In this document: piece after piece, positions 19,966 through 32,073 of the stretch
Layout of the letters: each line of letters starts with the position of its first letter
Numbering within the stretch: position 1 is the stretch's first letter
Source of the DNA: Fonsecaea monophora
Taxonomy: Eukaryota; Ascomycota; Eurotiomycetes; Chaetothyriales; Herpotrichiellaceae
NCBI RefSeq assembly: GCF_001642475.1
Contig: NW_019173954.1
Location: 248,001-312,000, forward strand
Reading direction: 5' to 3'
DNA length: 64,000 bases
Notes under the pieces: generated by a model
Told to the model about the DNA's origin: nothing
The model's database searches: none
Seen by the model: the letters and a program-made list of their open reading frames with translations, nothing else
Translations under genes and position numbers: made by a program

Positions 19966-21588
19966 AGGATGAAAAGAACTGGAGCGTTGTGTAGGGCATG
20001 CGGAACTTGCGAAACTTGGCCCTTGTCCCCAATGTACACCGGGGTTGAGGCTGGGGAGAAAACAATTCAATCGGACTCGGAGCATTCCTCGACGGTTTCC
20101 ATGAGGATCGTTATCAACGACAATGAGTTGATAGAGACAAAGGCGTCACACATTACCCGCAGACCGGACGTCTCATTCGTGGCTTGAATGGAAAAAGAGA
20201 AAATGACAAAAACGAGAATCATGTGCAAAGGAAAGAGTGTGCGGCCAGTCATACCTGTTGCGACCTGTTCGTCTCTATGCCTCCCTCGCACTTCCAGGGA
20301 TGAAGTCAACCCGCCTTAACGAGCTTCACGAAACGCATGTTCTCCCGCTCCTTGCTTCACTTTCCCCTTCCCTTCCCTCTCCCCTCTCCCACATCTGCGG
20401 CCCGGGTGGTTGCCTCGAAAGAAATCTTCTGCAATATTCTATTTACCTGTTGATGTTGTTGTTATTTTTGCCAGTATTATCTCCTTGTCTACCGATCTTC
20501 CCGTGGTTACCCAAGGTATACGGCTGGCGCAAATTGAAACCCTTTTCCCCCATTGTTATTCACAAAAAGTGGATGTGGGGGAAACGCTCGCCGGCAGACT
20601 GTCTACAAGGACACGATTCCCAATGAGTTGCAGGATTTGATGGCGAGGGACAAATTCATTGCTCTTTTGTTGTTTGTTTTTGAGATCGTGCCCTGTTCTG
20701 TTCTGTTCTCCCCGACTTACCTCTTTCATCTCATGATGTCGAACTATCTCCCTTGTGATCCGCCCGTGAGATTCGTGCTCGCCTTGTGGTGTCCCTTCCG
20801 TGCAGGAGCTATGTCCAGTCTACATGTAGTGGCCGTGTTAAAAACAGACCGAGAAAAGAAAGATGCCGAAACTGTTAGTGCTTGAGCCGCAAGTAGGATC
20901 CCCAGTCAAGAGCATACTACTTACAGATACCTAGTACCTAGGTGATTAGGAGAGCGTATCTCACCGTATCGGTGACCGGTGACCGGTGGCCACTCGACAC
21001 TCGACGCTGGATCCTGGATGGATGGATGGATGGATGGTATGTAGGTCGGGGGCTGCGACTACGAGTATCTGGATGCCGAGACTCTGCACCACCATACAGT
21101 ACCACGCCCAGCCTAAAAGGATACCACCTAATATTACCTCATACCTCTTGGCACCAGTAACACAAAATCTTCAAGGCATTGTGGGCCTCAACCACACAAA
21201 TCGCAACTACTACCTACTGAGCAACGCTACTTGCCTACTTACCCATATATACTACGAAGCGTTCAGCGTGGTTACAAGTGTCGCACACGTGCATACATTC
21301 CATAAGCATAAGACAATTATGAATATTTCAATACCTGAATTCTTTTGGTGCTGTGTAAATCCCTACCTACCAAGATACTGTAAGTTCTGTATACCCCCAG
21401 TCGCAAACACCATGCAAGAGTCTTTTCGTCGTTCAGGACAAATACCGAATACACCGACAAAGGCTAAACTGGCAAACTGACAATGACACCCGTTCGTCGT
21501 GGGACATCCTCCGGGTCTAGATGACTGAGAGGCATCTACGGACCTGCCTCCCCGTGTGCGTAGGTGTTTGCGCTTGTGTTTGTGTTCC
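19966..21588. other. Intergenic, convergent 3' regions with simple repeats
   Basis: This 1.6 kb separates RPL26 (+) from the aquaporin gene (-). It has a TACCTAG/TACCTAGGT pair at 20928-20943, a GGTGACC direct repeat near 20970-20988 and a GATG microsatellite at about 21016-21037. Two CT-rich tracts occur near 20340-20390. No coding region is recognised. Confidence 0.55.
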
Positions 21589-22886
21589 TCAAAACTGCTT
21601 CTCAATGATACCATTCGCAGCATTCATCGTCCCACGCTCCGTCGTCGGTGCCGGCACATCCATCCCGGTAACCTTGGAAAGATACCTGTGGAGGCCCTCC
21701 TCGCCATCCTCGTGCTCAGCGTGGCCCTTCTGGATCTTCTGCAGACTGTCGCGCATGAGGAACTCGTAGTATCCCGTGGCGAAGATGGTGGCGGGGATGT
21801 TGACCAAGATGGAGATCCAAGAGTAGCCGTTGTCGAAGCTAAAGGCCTCGCCGCCGAAGAAGATGGCCGCGACGATGCGCGTCCCCAGATCCCTGGCCAG
21901 GTTGGTCGAGATGCTGTTCCCCGCGAAGCCCCAGACCATGGTCGCGTAGACCAGGCCAATGGTGAACGGCGCGGACGACGGGCTGACGAATGGGTTGGCC
22001 GGGTCGAGACACGCCCAGATCAGGATGCCGATGTAGCTGTCGACAAAGAATTCCTGGAAGAACAAGTACCCCTGGTTGTGCTGGTCTGGGTTGGGGAACG
22101 TGCAGAATATGCTGGCCACTCCGCCATTGTAGACCGCAGTTCCGTGCTCTTTGAGATCGATGGCTTTGGCTGCTTGGATCTGCGGCCAGTAGCACGCCAT
22201 GAGGAACAGACCGGCTATGAACGCGCCAAATATCTGGGAGAAAATGTAGTGGGGGACTTTCTTCCATGGGAAGCCTAATGGTTGGACAGTTGTTAGCACC
22301 CTGAAAGTATGCTCTCCTCCAAAATTCACCCTAGGGGTCGCAATCAAGGAGAAAGACAGCTCGGCTTACCTTGCCAAATAGCGAAACAAATGGTGATAGC
22401 CGGGTTGAAGTGCCCACCGCTAGTGGGTGCACAGGTAATGATGGCAAACGCGATGCCCAAGGCGAATGCACAACCAATCTGGAAAAGAGTCCCAAAGACC
22501 GGGATTCCCACGGCCGCCCCGACGCCATTGGTGGTAGCAAGGGTGAATGAGGCCACGGAGGCGATACCAGGGAACACGTAGAAGAACACGCCGGTGCTAG
22601 TATTACTGTTATTAGCCCCAGCACATCGAACTCGGAATTGGGTAGATCGGCCTCTCAAAGATATCTGGGGGGAAACGATCGAGCACTAGGTTGGGACTAC
22701 TCACGCTTCCGCCATCATTTCTCGCAGAATCCGCGGTCGTTTGTGCTCAAAATTGAGCCTCCGCTGGGACACCGCCTTTGGCGCAACCACATGGCGAGTG
22801 ATGTGGCGCTGGAGCACATCGGAGACACCGAGTTCGATGTCGTGGGTATGCTGTCGAACCAGCGGGTCCGGATGGTTGCTGGCCAT
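21589..22886 (-). CDS. Aquaporin/MIP family channel with altered second NPA box
   Basis: Three exons (22886-22705, 22596-22370, 22274-21589) join in frame to 364 aa. It is a major intrinsic protein with six expected membrane helices after a cytosolic N-terminus of about 55 residues. Helix 1 begins LREMMAEATGVFFYVFPG; the first pore loop is intact (SGGHFNPAIT). The second pore loop reads NSISTNLARDLGTR, so the canonical NPAR is NLAR, with Leu replacing Pro. MIPs carry water, glycerol or small solutes across plasma or internal membranes. The unusual box could alter selectivity, so substrate is not predicted. A charged C-terminal tail of about 45 residues follows helix 6. Fungal MIPs include divergent groups, and this may be one of them. 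Confidence 0.9.
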
Positions 22887-24587
22887 GGCTGCTGTGCGTC
22901 CTCGCTTGCGGGCCGACTGTGATTAATATTCAAGAACCTGGGGACGCTGCCTCTAACACAGTCTGAGGGGCAGGACGATCTGGGGAATTGAGGGGATGGA
23001 AGAGTAATCAGGAAAATTAAAATCTCTCAAAACCTGGGGGACGTGACAGTAGAAGTAGACCGCGACCTGCTTCCACGAGCACGCTCGATGCCACGTTCTT
23101 CGTTTCCACCTCGTTGATTCATAACCAGCATGCGTTCCGGACCTACCGTTGGTGCGCATTCCGAGCATCAAGAACTGCTCGGGTGAAAACCGAATCCACT
23201 TGTGGATTAGAGAGCAGGAGGGTCATTCACTGACGAGGCGTGCAACCGCAACGAGGGGTCCCGGTAGTTGCGGTATCAGCAACGCGTGCCGAATAGAACA
23301 GGGCACTGGGCCGTCATGATGAAGCAATGCAAGCTCTTCGACCTGTCACGAGAGATTTCCCGCCAGACAAGGGGACATTGCTTGACCAGAGACAAGCTTC
23401 GCCTGCACGCCACCATTCCAGATCGGCGAGTCGCCTTCCCTGATGGGGTAGGACATGTTCGGGCAGGGGTAAATGCTGCGAGGCTAGGATGCGATGAGGA
23501 AGGTAGCGAGAGGTAGACTCAGGTGGCCGGAGCCCGGGTGGAAGTGAGTGTTGGGTATTGTTCGGCAATGGTGTTGAATGATTCGTGGTGCTTAACAGAT
23601 CCAGCGCTGGTGGCGCACAAAACAGCCTCGGCGGAAGAGATTGATGGGTGCGTCATCGTCGCTGTCAACGTCAGCCTTCAGAATCGAACGAGGCACCGGC
23701 GGGGGAATGGGAATGAGCGGAGGCGGAGATAAAGCGAACAGCGAGTATGCGACTGCAACAATGTCACTCGATGCGTTCCCCCCCGTGGGTCGCTGGGGTC
23801 TCCATGTGGAGGGGAAGATGAATTGATTGCGTATCATTTGGTCCGGCGTCCCGTCCGACTCCACTACCATCATACATGGTGATGCATCGTCGTCTTGAAT
23901 TGGCCCGAGACACAGTCGTCTGAAAGTTCCAGCAAGGGGACTTCGTGATGCCACATACGGCACCTCTCCGGTTGAGTCCGTCCGGTATAGCCCTTGGACG
24001 CTGGCCGAAGTTCCGAGTGCCCCCTGCATTCTTCTGGATGTCGAGTAGCGGTGGCTGAAAACGACTATAGGAAATGCTGAGCGAAGCATTGCAAAGGTTT
24101 AGCCTGATCGGAGATGATGCCACATACATACACACCCACCCACACACAATGAGCTTGGGCGTATCGGTAGTGAGAATACGACACACCCCCTGTGGAAAAA
24201 GAATAGCCAAACTACACAATTTATACAACTAGGGCCAATGATGTTGTCCGTTCTGTTAGCCTAGGGCAGATATAAATAAATTTTTCATTGCCACCTCAGT
24301 CACTACAGGGAATCTGGTTGCTACCCCTCCGGTGGACTCGAAACGTACTTGTCCTGTCCCTCGGAACCGACACTTCTCGGAGGACGAAGAGAGCGAGTCT
24401 GTGGAATCTTTTTCAAATTGAAAAAGCAAAAGGTGCTCGGGATGCAGAGAGCGGGCGAAATTCCGTCCGCTCAAGCAAAGAAAAAAAATATTCCCCATAG
24501 AGGGTCCAGTAGGTGGGCTTCATGTCCACCGGAGACCAGATAGCCAGACTCGAAATACCACCCGGCCCGAGTTGTGCACAGTTGCCT
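22887..24587. other. Intergenic, no gene recognised
   Basis: This 1.7 kb holds the aquaporin promoter and the 3' side of the next SDR. Frames such as 23592-24089 (-) and 23764-24228 (-) are open but low in recognisable protein character. A CA-rich stretch lies near 24122-24150. Confidence 0.45.
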
Positions 24588-25462
24588 TCACCATTTCTCA
24601 ACGGCAGGCCTTATGTCGATTTCATTGGTGAAGCAAGTCCTGGGTTGGGTATGCAAATACCAATATGAGTCGGCAATGGCCTCTGGCTTGATCTTAGCCT
24701 CGGGGTGGTCGAACTTCCACTCCTTCGTCCGCTCGATATCAATCACCCCATCAATGATTGCGTGAACTACATGCACGCCCTTGGGCCCAAATTCTCTTGC
24801 CAGAGACTGTGCCAGTGCTCTCATTGCAAATTTGCCAGTGGCAAAGGATGCACACAGAGCGGAGCCTTTCATGGCTGCTGTGGCAGATGTGAAAATGAGG
24901 GTAGGTGGGTACTCTGCGTTTGTGTTTTTGAGAAGGAGAGGGAGGATGGCCTGAGAGAAGTGGAACGCTCCTCGACTGATCAGATGATAAGTCACATCAG
25001 CAATCTTTCCCCTTTTCCCAGGGTATCAAGTGTCCCCCGTCTTTTACTTACCCGTTGGCTTCCCATCCACTCTCAAACTCTTCGTCCGTCAGCTCCAGGA
25101 ACGGCTTCCTCACAAATCTGCCTCCAACATTGTAGATTGCGGCTGCGATCGATGCACCTCCTATCTCTTTCTGCAACTGCTCAAAGGCAGCCTTGACACT
25201 TTTGCCGTCGGAGGTATCGGTGCTGATCCCAATGGCCTTGCCGCCGGCGGCATTGATCTCGTCCACGACAGGCTCAAAGTTTGCTCGGTTTCGAGCGAGG
25301 AGGGCGACGGAATAGTGCTGTGCGAAGCGACGAGCGACAGAGGCACCTCTGTCCCAGGTTTAGTATGGAACGTGAGTGAGCTTCCTGATGGATCTCCGGG
25401 ATCGAGACTTACGTGCCAGGGCCAACACCGGCAACCACAGCCCATGCTTTTTGAGATGCCAT
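24588..25462 (-). CDS. Atypical short-chain dehydrogenase (FxxxK active-site variant)
   Basis: Exons 25462-25413, 25348-25052 and 24975-24588 give 244 aa. The cofactor motif GVGPGTGASVARRFA lies at residues 12-26, so NAD(P) binding is likely, and LLARN at about 35 fits the loop after beta-2. The usual catalytic YxxxK is replaced by FATGK in the segment CASFATGKFAMRALAQSLAREFG, with a Ser in the preceding TSAT. A FASAK-like pattern is known in a family of SDRs, so this is probably a family trait and not damage. Without Tyr, classical hydride chemistry is doubtful; it may bind cofactor for another role. Function is unknown. It is upstream-adjacent to a sugar porter on the same strand, about 650 bp apart. 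Confidence 0.88.
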
Positions 25463-26109
25463 CGTGGGAGAAGTCAACCTTTGAACTTCGATGCGAAGTC
25501 TATTGTGAGTAGATTGTCTCGCAGCTATTGTCATACACGTCGCGAAGAGAGACGGCCAGGTGGAAGGGTAGCGGGCACAACGCACTTCAATTGAGTCTTG
25601 AGTCGGCGACCGAAGAGAGAGAGATCGTCAAACAGAGAGTAATGCAGTCACGTTTTCGTGTCAATCGAGCTTCAGGGGAGACCTTTAAAACTGTTCTCCA
25701 AGATCGTCGAGCCCCGCAATGATGTGCTCGCGGGTTACAAATCGACGAACTGGCGGCACGAGTGGTTGTTTCCGAGAATCACTAATCCTAGTAAGTGACA
25801 TAGACAAGGCTCCCAGAATACGAGGACAGACTGCGATTCAGCATGTGTTTTACCCCGCCATCATTGACCCCAAAGCTCGTCATCGCACTAATTAGTCAGC
25901 AATCTACGCCCCCAAAACTCACCAGGCACAGGCACAGGCACAGACACAATTAGAGGAGCCCTGTGAGGATGGACAAGCTTTCTACACCAAGCAGTACAAT
26001 ACACAGCATCGATGATGCCCAGCATTGATATTCCACCTTCGACAAGTTCCCGCGAACCGCTGCAGTCGACCCTATATGTCATCCCCTCTCTGGCAAATCT
26101 ATCCATCCG
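25463..26109. other. Intergenic between sugar porter end and SDR start
   Basis: This holds the SDR promoter and the 3' region of the sugar porter. A GGCACA direct repeat of about three copies lies at 25924-25943. Nothing else is recognised. Confidence 0.5.
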
Positions 26110-28073
26110 TCAGACTTTCGACGCCGCCACGGCAGTAGCATCCTCGACCGTCTCGACCACAACATCCGTCTTCGTCCCATCACCGCCAGTCTCCTTCAGT
26201 GCGACCTCCCGTGCCCTTTCAGAGCTCACACATTGGTACTTCTTGAAGTCGCGGACAGAGACGCGGTTCTGGAAGAGCTCGTCCAACTCTTCGAGAGAGC
26301 GATCTTTCATTTCGGGGAGCAGGAAGAAGAAGAAGACTAGACGATACAAAAGCGAGATGACGGTCAGTGATCATCGGTGCAAACTCTTTCGCATTTGACT
26401 CGGCGGATTGTGATCAAATCTCGAGGTAGGGGATTGGGCAAAGTTTCCTTTGTGATTGATTCAAAACATATGTGAAGTGGACCGGGACAGGCTCAACTTA
26501 CGGAAGACACAGAAATTCGACCCTGCCCATATAAATGCATACTTGCCGCCCCAGTTCAATTGGGTCGGATTGATGAAGTAAGGGGCGGTGTAAGATGTGA
26601 GCCCTGCCAGGAAGCCATGAATGATCAGCACACACACCGCTTATTCAACATGACGCTGATAATGGACAGATAACAAAGACACTCACAGTTGAAGAAGTAA
26701 TTGATGCCCGTGCACAGGCCAATGGTGAGGACACGGAGACGTGAGCTGCAGACCTCGGTGGCGATGGGCCAACTGAGCGTGCCGGAGAAGCCATTGTAGA
26801 AGAATCCATAGAGGACCATGAAGGCAACGATGGCCGATCCAGCGGGCTTCGACGTGCCACCCGTGACATACGCGACGCCGATAGCCAGCATGCAGAGCGA
26901 AGCCATGGCCGAGCCGAAGAGCATCGAGGTGCGACGCCCAATGACCTTTGTGGTGAAGTAGAGACCCACCAGCACACCGGCGAAGCTACCGCAAGTCGAG
27001 ATGATCGAGGCCTCGAACGGCTTGTCTACGCCGGCGATCTGGAAGAAGAAGGTGCCATAGCCGATGATGAGCCAGAGCCCGGCGGCCGAGTGCGACATGA
27101 TGGTGCCCCAGCAGATGATGGTCCGCCTCAAGTCGGTGCCCTTGAAGATGTCAAAGTAAGAAGCCGAGGAGGCCAGTTCCTTTTCCTCCTCAATGCCCCG
27201 GACCATCTCGACATACTCTTCGTTCAGGAACTCGGGCGCTAGAGAACTGCCTCGAAGTTTCTCGAGAGCCCGTCTCGCCTGCTCGGGTTTGTTGTGCACG
27301 AGCAGCCATCTAGAGGGAAGAAAACTCAGCTATATCCTTGTCACAGGTCAACGGCTATCGGGTCTTTATACCTTGGAGACTCTGGGATGAAGAACATGAA
27401 GATGCTCAGAAGAAACGGCACTGCAAACATGGTAGCCAGCGGGATCTGGTAGCACAGCTTATTCACATGCTGTTTCGAGTAGTTGTTGGCCACAGCGCCC
27501 AGCACACTTCCGATATTGACCCAGACTCCGAAGAAAGAGACCAGCAGGCCACGAAGATGTGCTGGGGCTACCTCGGCAACCCAGACGTTGGCAAATGTGA
27601 TGAAGTATCCGTTGGCCAACCCGATGAGAGCTCTGCCGGCGTAGAGCCCACCGATGGAAGTCGTGCCGACCTGGACACCCGCGGCCACGAAGTTGATGAT
27701 CGAGGCCACCCAGATGCCCTCCCGACGACCAAAGTAGCGGGCAAAAGGGGCCGTGACAAAGACACCGGCGATGGTTCCCACGTTGATCAGACTGGTCATC
27801 AGCTGCTGTGTCTGCGTGTCAATACCCCAGCCGGTCGGGGAATCGGGGTCACGATATCCAAAGATTTCGAGGAACTGCCACCAGCGTGTCAGTACGGGGA
27901 CCGAGCTGTATCGACGGGAGTGATGGGACACTTACGCCAATCATCGCCTGGAAACCCCCAACAGTGGCCGTGTCGAAGCCATACTGACAATTTGCCATTG
28001 AGACGGCAAGGCAGAACAACAGACATTTCATGTTCGCCTTGATGGGCGTGACCCTCTCCTTGCTGATACCCAT
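26110..28073 (-). CDS. MFS sugar porter
   Basis: Five exons (28073-27936, 27874-27372, 27309-26687, 26603-26502, 26336-26110) give 530 aa in frame. It is a 12-helix member of the sugar porter family: FARYFGRREG after helix 2, PESPRW at the end of helix 6, the central cytosolic loop with EEEKELASSASYFDIF, KVIGRRT after helix 8, and LLPEMKDRSLEELDELF after helix 12. These signatures match fungal maltose/hexose-type proton symporters of the plasma membrane, but the exact sugar cannot be read. The intron before the PETKG-like motif is a common position in the family. The initial MGISKERVTP stretch is short, so the start is probably right. Confidence 0.93.
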
Positions 28074-30237
28074 GGCTGATCGTTTAGGGGGGATAGATCT
28101 TCAAGAGGAAGAAAAGGCCAGAACGCGCAGTGTGCAGTGTGCAAGGTATAGTACGCAGTACTCGCGGATCTTTCTCTTGCCTGTTTTTGTTGAAAACAGA
28201 CAGATCCCTTTTCCCTTTCTTTTTTTCCCCTCTACTACAGTGCGCAACAAAGTGGGCGAGACAAGGGATTTTTGAAGACACACACATCCACTATACCAGC
28301 ATCGGCGCCCACTATACCGACGCGACGGGGCCATCCCTACCTTGTCTCCAAATGTGGACGACACCCTAGTTGCCTAGGTACTCGAAGTATGACCATGACC
28401 GTGGTAATGGCTCATAATCTCCCTCCCCGCAGAGATGGGGCTCTTTTTTTCTTTGTGGACGTGAACGTGGGTCAATATACAGATCCGGGGTGGTGACACT
28501 GGGGGACATCGGGGACGACTGGGGTAACGAGGGTCAAGAAACCCAAGGATAAATAACTCCAGTTGACCACCCTTAAGCCAGACGAGTAAAAGCCCTGCAT
28601 GGACAAGAAGTTCCAAGAGGCTCTAACGAGTGTCTAAGACTCTGCTTGGAGGTGGACGCCTTGACGCCCCATTCTTGGCTTTTGGGGGGCCCCCTTCTTG
28701 AGGAGCTTCACAAGTGAGAGTGCCAGCCAACCCTCGCTTTTGATTTATCTCTTCCTTGAGAAAAAAGGAGGAGAAGAGTGCATATGCCGATGAGAACGTG
28801 CCACCTGCCAAGAGACCAAGTCACCAAGCGACCAAGACCAGACCCGACCCGACCTAAGCACGACTTGTGGTACATGTACGAGGAAGCTTTGCTTGCTTGC
28901 TTGCTTTTCGTGCTTGCCTTGCAAGGGAGGAGAAGAAATGAGTGACTGACTGAGAACCCGTACCCGTAGCGTACCGTGCCGTGACATGTCAACCGTATAT
29001 ATTATATCTCATATGCATTATGTAAGACGTAATAATGCTATTGTATATACCCCGTATTTTGTCCCCACGGACGGCGAGGCGGTGGCGTCTCTCGTACTCG
29101 ATACAGGTAGGTAGGCAGTAGGTAGGATAGATAGGTAGGTAGGTAGCCCCGCAATATAGTCTGATAATATAATCTGATATCGTCTGATTCTGATACGTAC
29201 ATACATACCTAGCTATCAACCTACCTACTCACGTATCCTCGGCAATATACTGCAGTGATTTATGGCCCTTTGGGGGCGGGTGTGGGCCACTGGAGTTGGA
29301 GTCCATCATCTATTTACACTCTCTCTACCCGACTCGCCGAGTCAGTCATCAGCCACCAAGTCACTTAATTTACTCGGTATGCAGCACGTTAGTTAGTCGA
29401 CCGGGTAAGTCAGCAAGTCGGTACCGTAAGTTACTAATGTTTAGTCAATTAATGCACGGCGGAAATAGATCTATCACCGTAGACCGTCGGGCAGGAGATC
29501 GTCGTTGGGGGGGCTTGGGGGGGTTTGGAGAAAGCAGACCGAAGGGCGTACCGAACCGAATATTCGGGTACTCGGTACAAGGTACGGGGTATATATCGTG
29601 CCATTTGCGTTTCTAAGAATTTGTGGGGGACAGGACAGGAAAGGAAAGGATAGGGAAAGGAGGTGGAGGATAGGTGGGTGGCTGGGTGGGATCTATGTAG
29701 AGAGAGAGAGAGTCAGGCTTTGACGAGTCCGGATCTGCACGATGCCACGATGCCACGATGCCACTACGGAGTAGATGCAGCCAAGTATTCAAGCGTCAAA
29801 GGTCAAAGCTCAAGAGACGTGGGTTCGTCGCCTCGCCTCGCCTCGCCTCGGCGGTGTTGGGAGAGGTAATGAAATATCGGTGATTTAGTACTGGCTACTC
29901 CTCTGTACTCGGGACACGTAAAATCGTAGAGAGACGAGGGACGAGAGACAAGAGACAAGAGAATGCCATGTCCCACAAATACTAGGGACGATAGCTTGAG
30001 AGTGATACCTAGATACCCCAATACCTTAGGTATCCAGACAGATCAACAGATATTAACGGCGACTCAACATCAGACACTCAATGACCCGACCCCGACCCCG
30101 ACCACAGTCCAGTGACCATAACCATCTGTGCCATAATCAAACTGACTAACAAGTAAAGTCTCAATTCAAACCCCTTTCGGAAGATGAACTCCGTGCTCCT
30201 TTTCTCTCTGTTTGATACTCGTCAAACTCAACAAAAA
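28074..30237. repeat. Repeat-rich intergenic region with many microsatellites
   Basis: This 2.2 kb spacer, with the sugar porter promoter at its left end, has no recognisable gene. It contains CTTG repeats at about 28887-28908, GTAG/GTAG-GATA repeats at about 29104-29145, ATGCCACG repeats at about 29740-29762, CGCCT repeats at 29829-29851, GACAAGA repeats at about 29946-29960 and CCCGA repeats at about 30086-30101. TACCTAGG-like motifs occur at 28372, 30006 and 30021. The density of different simple repeats is much higher than elsewhere in the window. Confidence 0.7.
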
Positions 30238-32073
30238 TCACAAACCCTCCCGCGGCCGCAGAGCCAGACCTTCCATCTCCAGGGCTTCCAAGTCCTGATC
30301 TCTTGTCCTTCTCGCATCAGCCCAAAGCTCCACGGCGGTCGGGTTGAGGATAATATCCAACCACATAAACGCCGCCAAACACTCTTCGACTTGGTGCCAT
30401 GAGAGAACGTCAATGAACGACATGACGTCGGCGAGCTGCTCCACGAACCACGTCCTCTCGGCGTTTGCGTCGGTGACGCCGTCGTCGACTTGGATCCCGC
30501 CCAGAACGAGCGCCCAGAGCATCATGCGCTTACACGTGTCCGGGAAGAGTTGCCATGGGTTCGCCCTCTCGCTCTCCATGATTGCCTCGCGCAGTGCCCC
30601 CGCGAGAATTCGGCTCGTGCCGCCGCTGGGGTTCATCGGAAAGAGGATCAGGTTACTATATATGCGTAGGGCGATGCGGGCGATGTCGTAAATGTGGTCC
30701 GAGAACGTCTCGGAAATAGAATGCGTCTCATCGTCAACCTCGGTGGTGGGCAAGAGGCTCAGCAGGAGATATTGAGCGTCGTTGCGGGCGTTGACAATAT
30801 CGGCAAAGACCATGGACGGTCCGTACTTGCTCAGGTAACAGTCGAGTGCAGTATTGGCGGCCAGCATTGCCCGAACAGTTTGAAGAAGCTCTGATCTCAC
30901 CGAGGGACGAAGGGGTAGTTGACTCCAGACTGCATATTGAGAATCCCACTTGATCCCTGACTTTGTCAATAAGTGAGACAAGTCTTGCACAGCCGCAAAG
31001 GTGGGCGGGCTCATAGGAAGGACATAGAGTCGGGAATTGGTCTGTGAGGCAATAACCAGATCGCATCTGCGCGAGGATTAGCACCCTTCCAAACACTTGA
31101 CCGAAAGGAAAACTGACAGAGCAACCACACTGGCAACCCCGACCGATTGGATCTGGGAGCATCCGCCTTTCATGATCACCAGCCGGACCAACGCTTCCGA
31201 GTGCGCACTGGGGAATGGATTGGTGCTGTATACGTGCAGAAACTGTGCCGTCCTCAGAGGTGAATGGAAGCGCGATGGTTTCGCCACTTTAAGAAACGAC
31301 CCTCTCGCCTGGTTGATGAACCCGGCCGAATTGCCAGCAAGCACGATGATGGCTCCAAGCAGCTCGTCAGAGGGTGGGCCAGTCATCTCCTCAATTTCTT
31401 GATTGACGAGTTTGATCATCTCGACGCGGTAAGCGAGGCAGAGCTTGGTGAACGCCTTCGTCTTCATATTGGGCCCGCTCAGGAGTTCATAGTTTTCGGC
31501 AGATGCAACCATATATGCATAGAATGCAAGCGGAGAGCTCCTGATTGACTCCATATAGCCGTCGTTGACCGGATTCACCACGTTTGGTGCTTTGCTGGGA
31601 GTTAAGCCGGGCCAGAAGAGTCTCACGGCTTGTATACCAAGTTAGCCATTCCCAAGCACGAGTTGAATCACCGAGGACGACTACCGGAACGTACCATGAT
31701 CAACCACTTCGCCTACCAGACCAGGAATATCAGAGACGGCGTAGCGCGCAAAGGGGTCTCCCCTCGCCTGACTGAGAATGTTGGCAGGGTGATCCTGCGG
31801 GCTCTTGTATGGCACGACCGCAACAGAACTCTGCTCTCTATTCTCGGCGTCTTTCGGTAGCTTGCGTCGCGAAGTTGGCTCGCTGTGTGCTTTCCAGGCC
31901 AAAAACTTGTGGATGGTTCTCCCTGGTTCAAATTCGACCGCCTTGCGCCTTTTCCGACGTCTCGCCTTGGCTGTATGAGATGCGACTGCGAAGCGCGTTT
32001 CATCACTGACCATGTCCGCAGGCTGAGTGATAGTAATGAAGCTCTCCGGCGTTATGAGAGGCTTATCCGCCAT
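30238..32073 (-). CDS. Fungal_trans_2-type regulator without zinc cluster
   Basis: Three exons (32073-31695, 31628-31118, 31066-30238) give 572 aa; the second intron uses a GTCAGT donor and is 51 nt. The N-terminus has FITITQPADMV and a strongly basic ARRRKRRK near residue 40, which is a likely nuclear signal. The rest resembles the fungal-specific transcription factor domain 2 (PF11951): helical segments such as LLSGPNMKTKAFTKL, MKGGCSQIQ, CDLVIASQTNSRL and the C-terminal WALVLGG block. No Zn2Cys6 motif is present, as in the group often labelled tachykinin-family proteins. It may be a co-regulator or a protein that lost DNA binding. Start 32103 (10 codons upstream) is an alternative. Neighbours give no clear target. 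Confidence 0.78.

Noticed and set aside
23592..24089. 165-codon open frame on the minus strand
   Set aside because: No domain, no plausible splice partners and low protein-like character; treated as chance.
28887..29145. Tandem repeats considered as a CRISPR-like array or telomere remnant
   Set aside because: Units are 4-bp simple repeats without spacers, and there is no TTAGGG-type repeat, so they are plain microsatellites.
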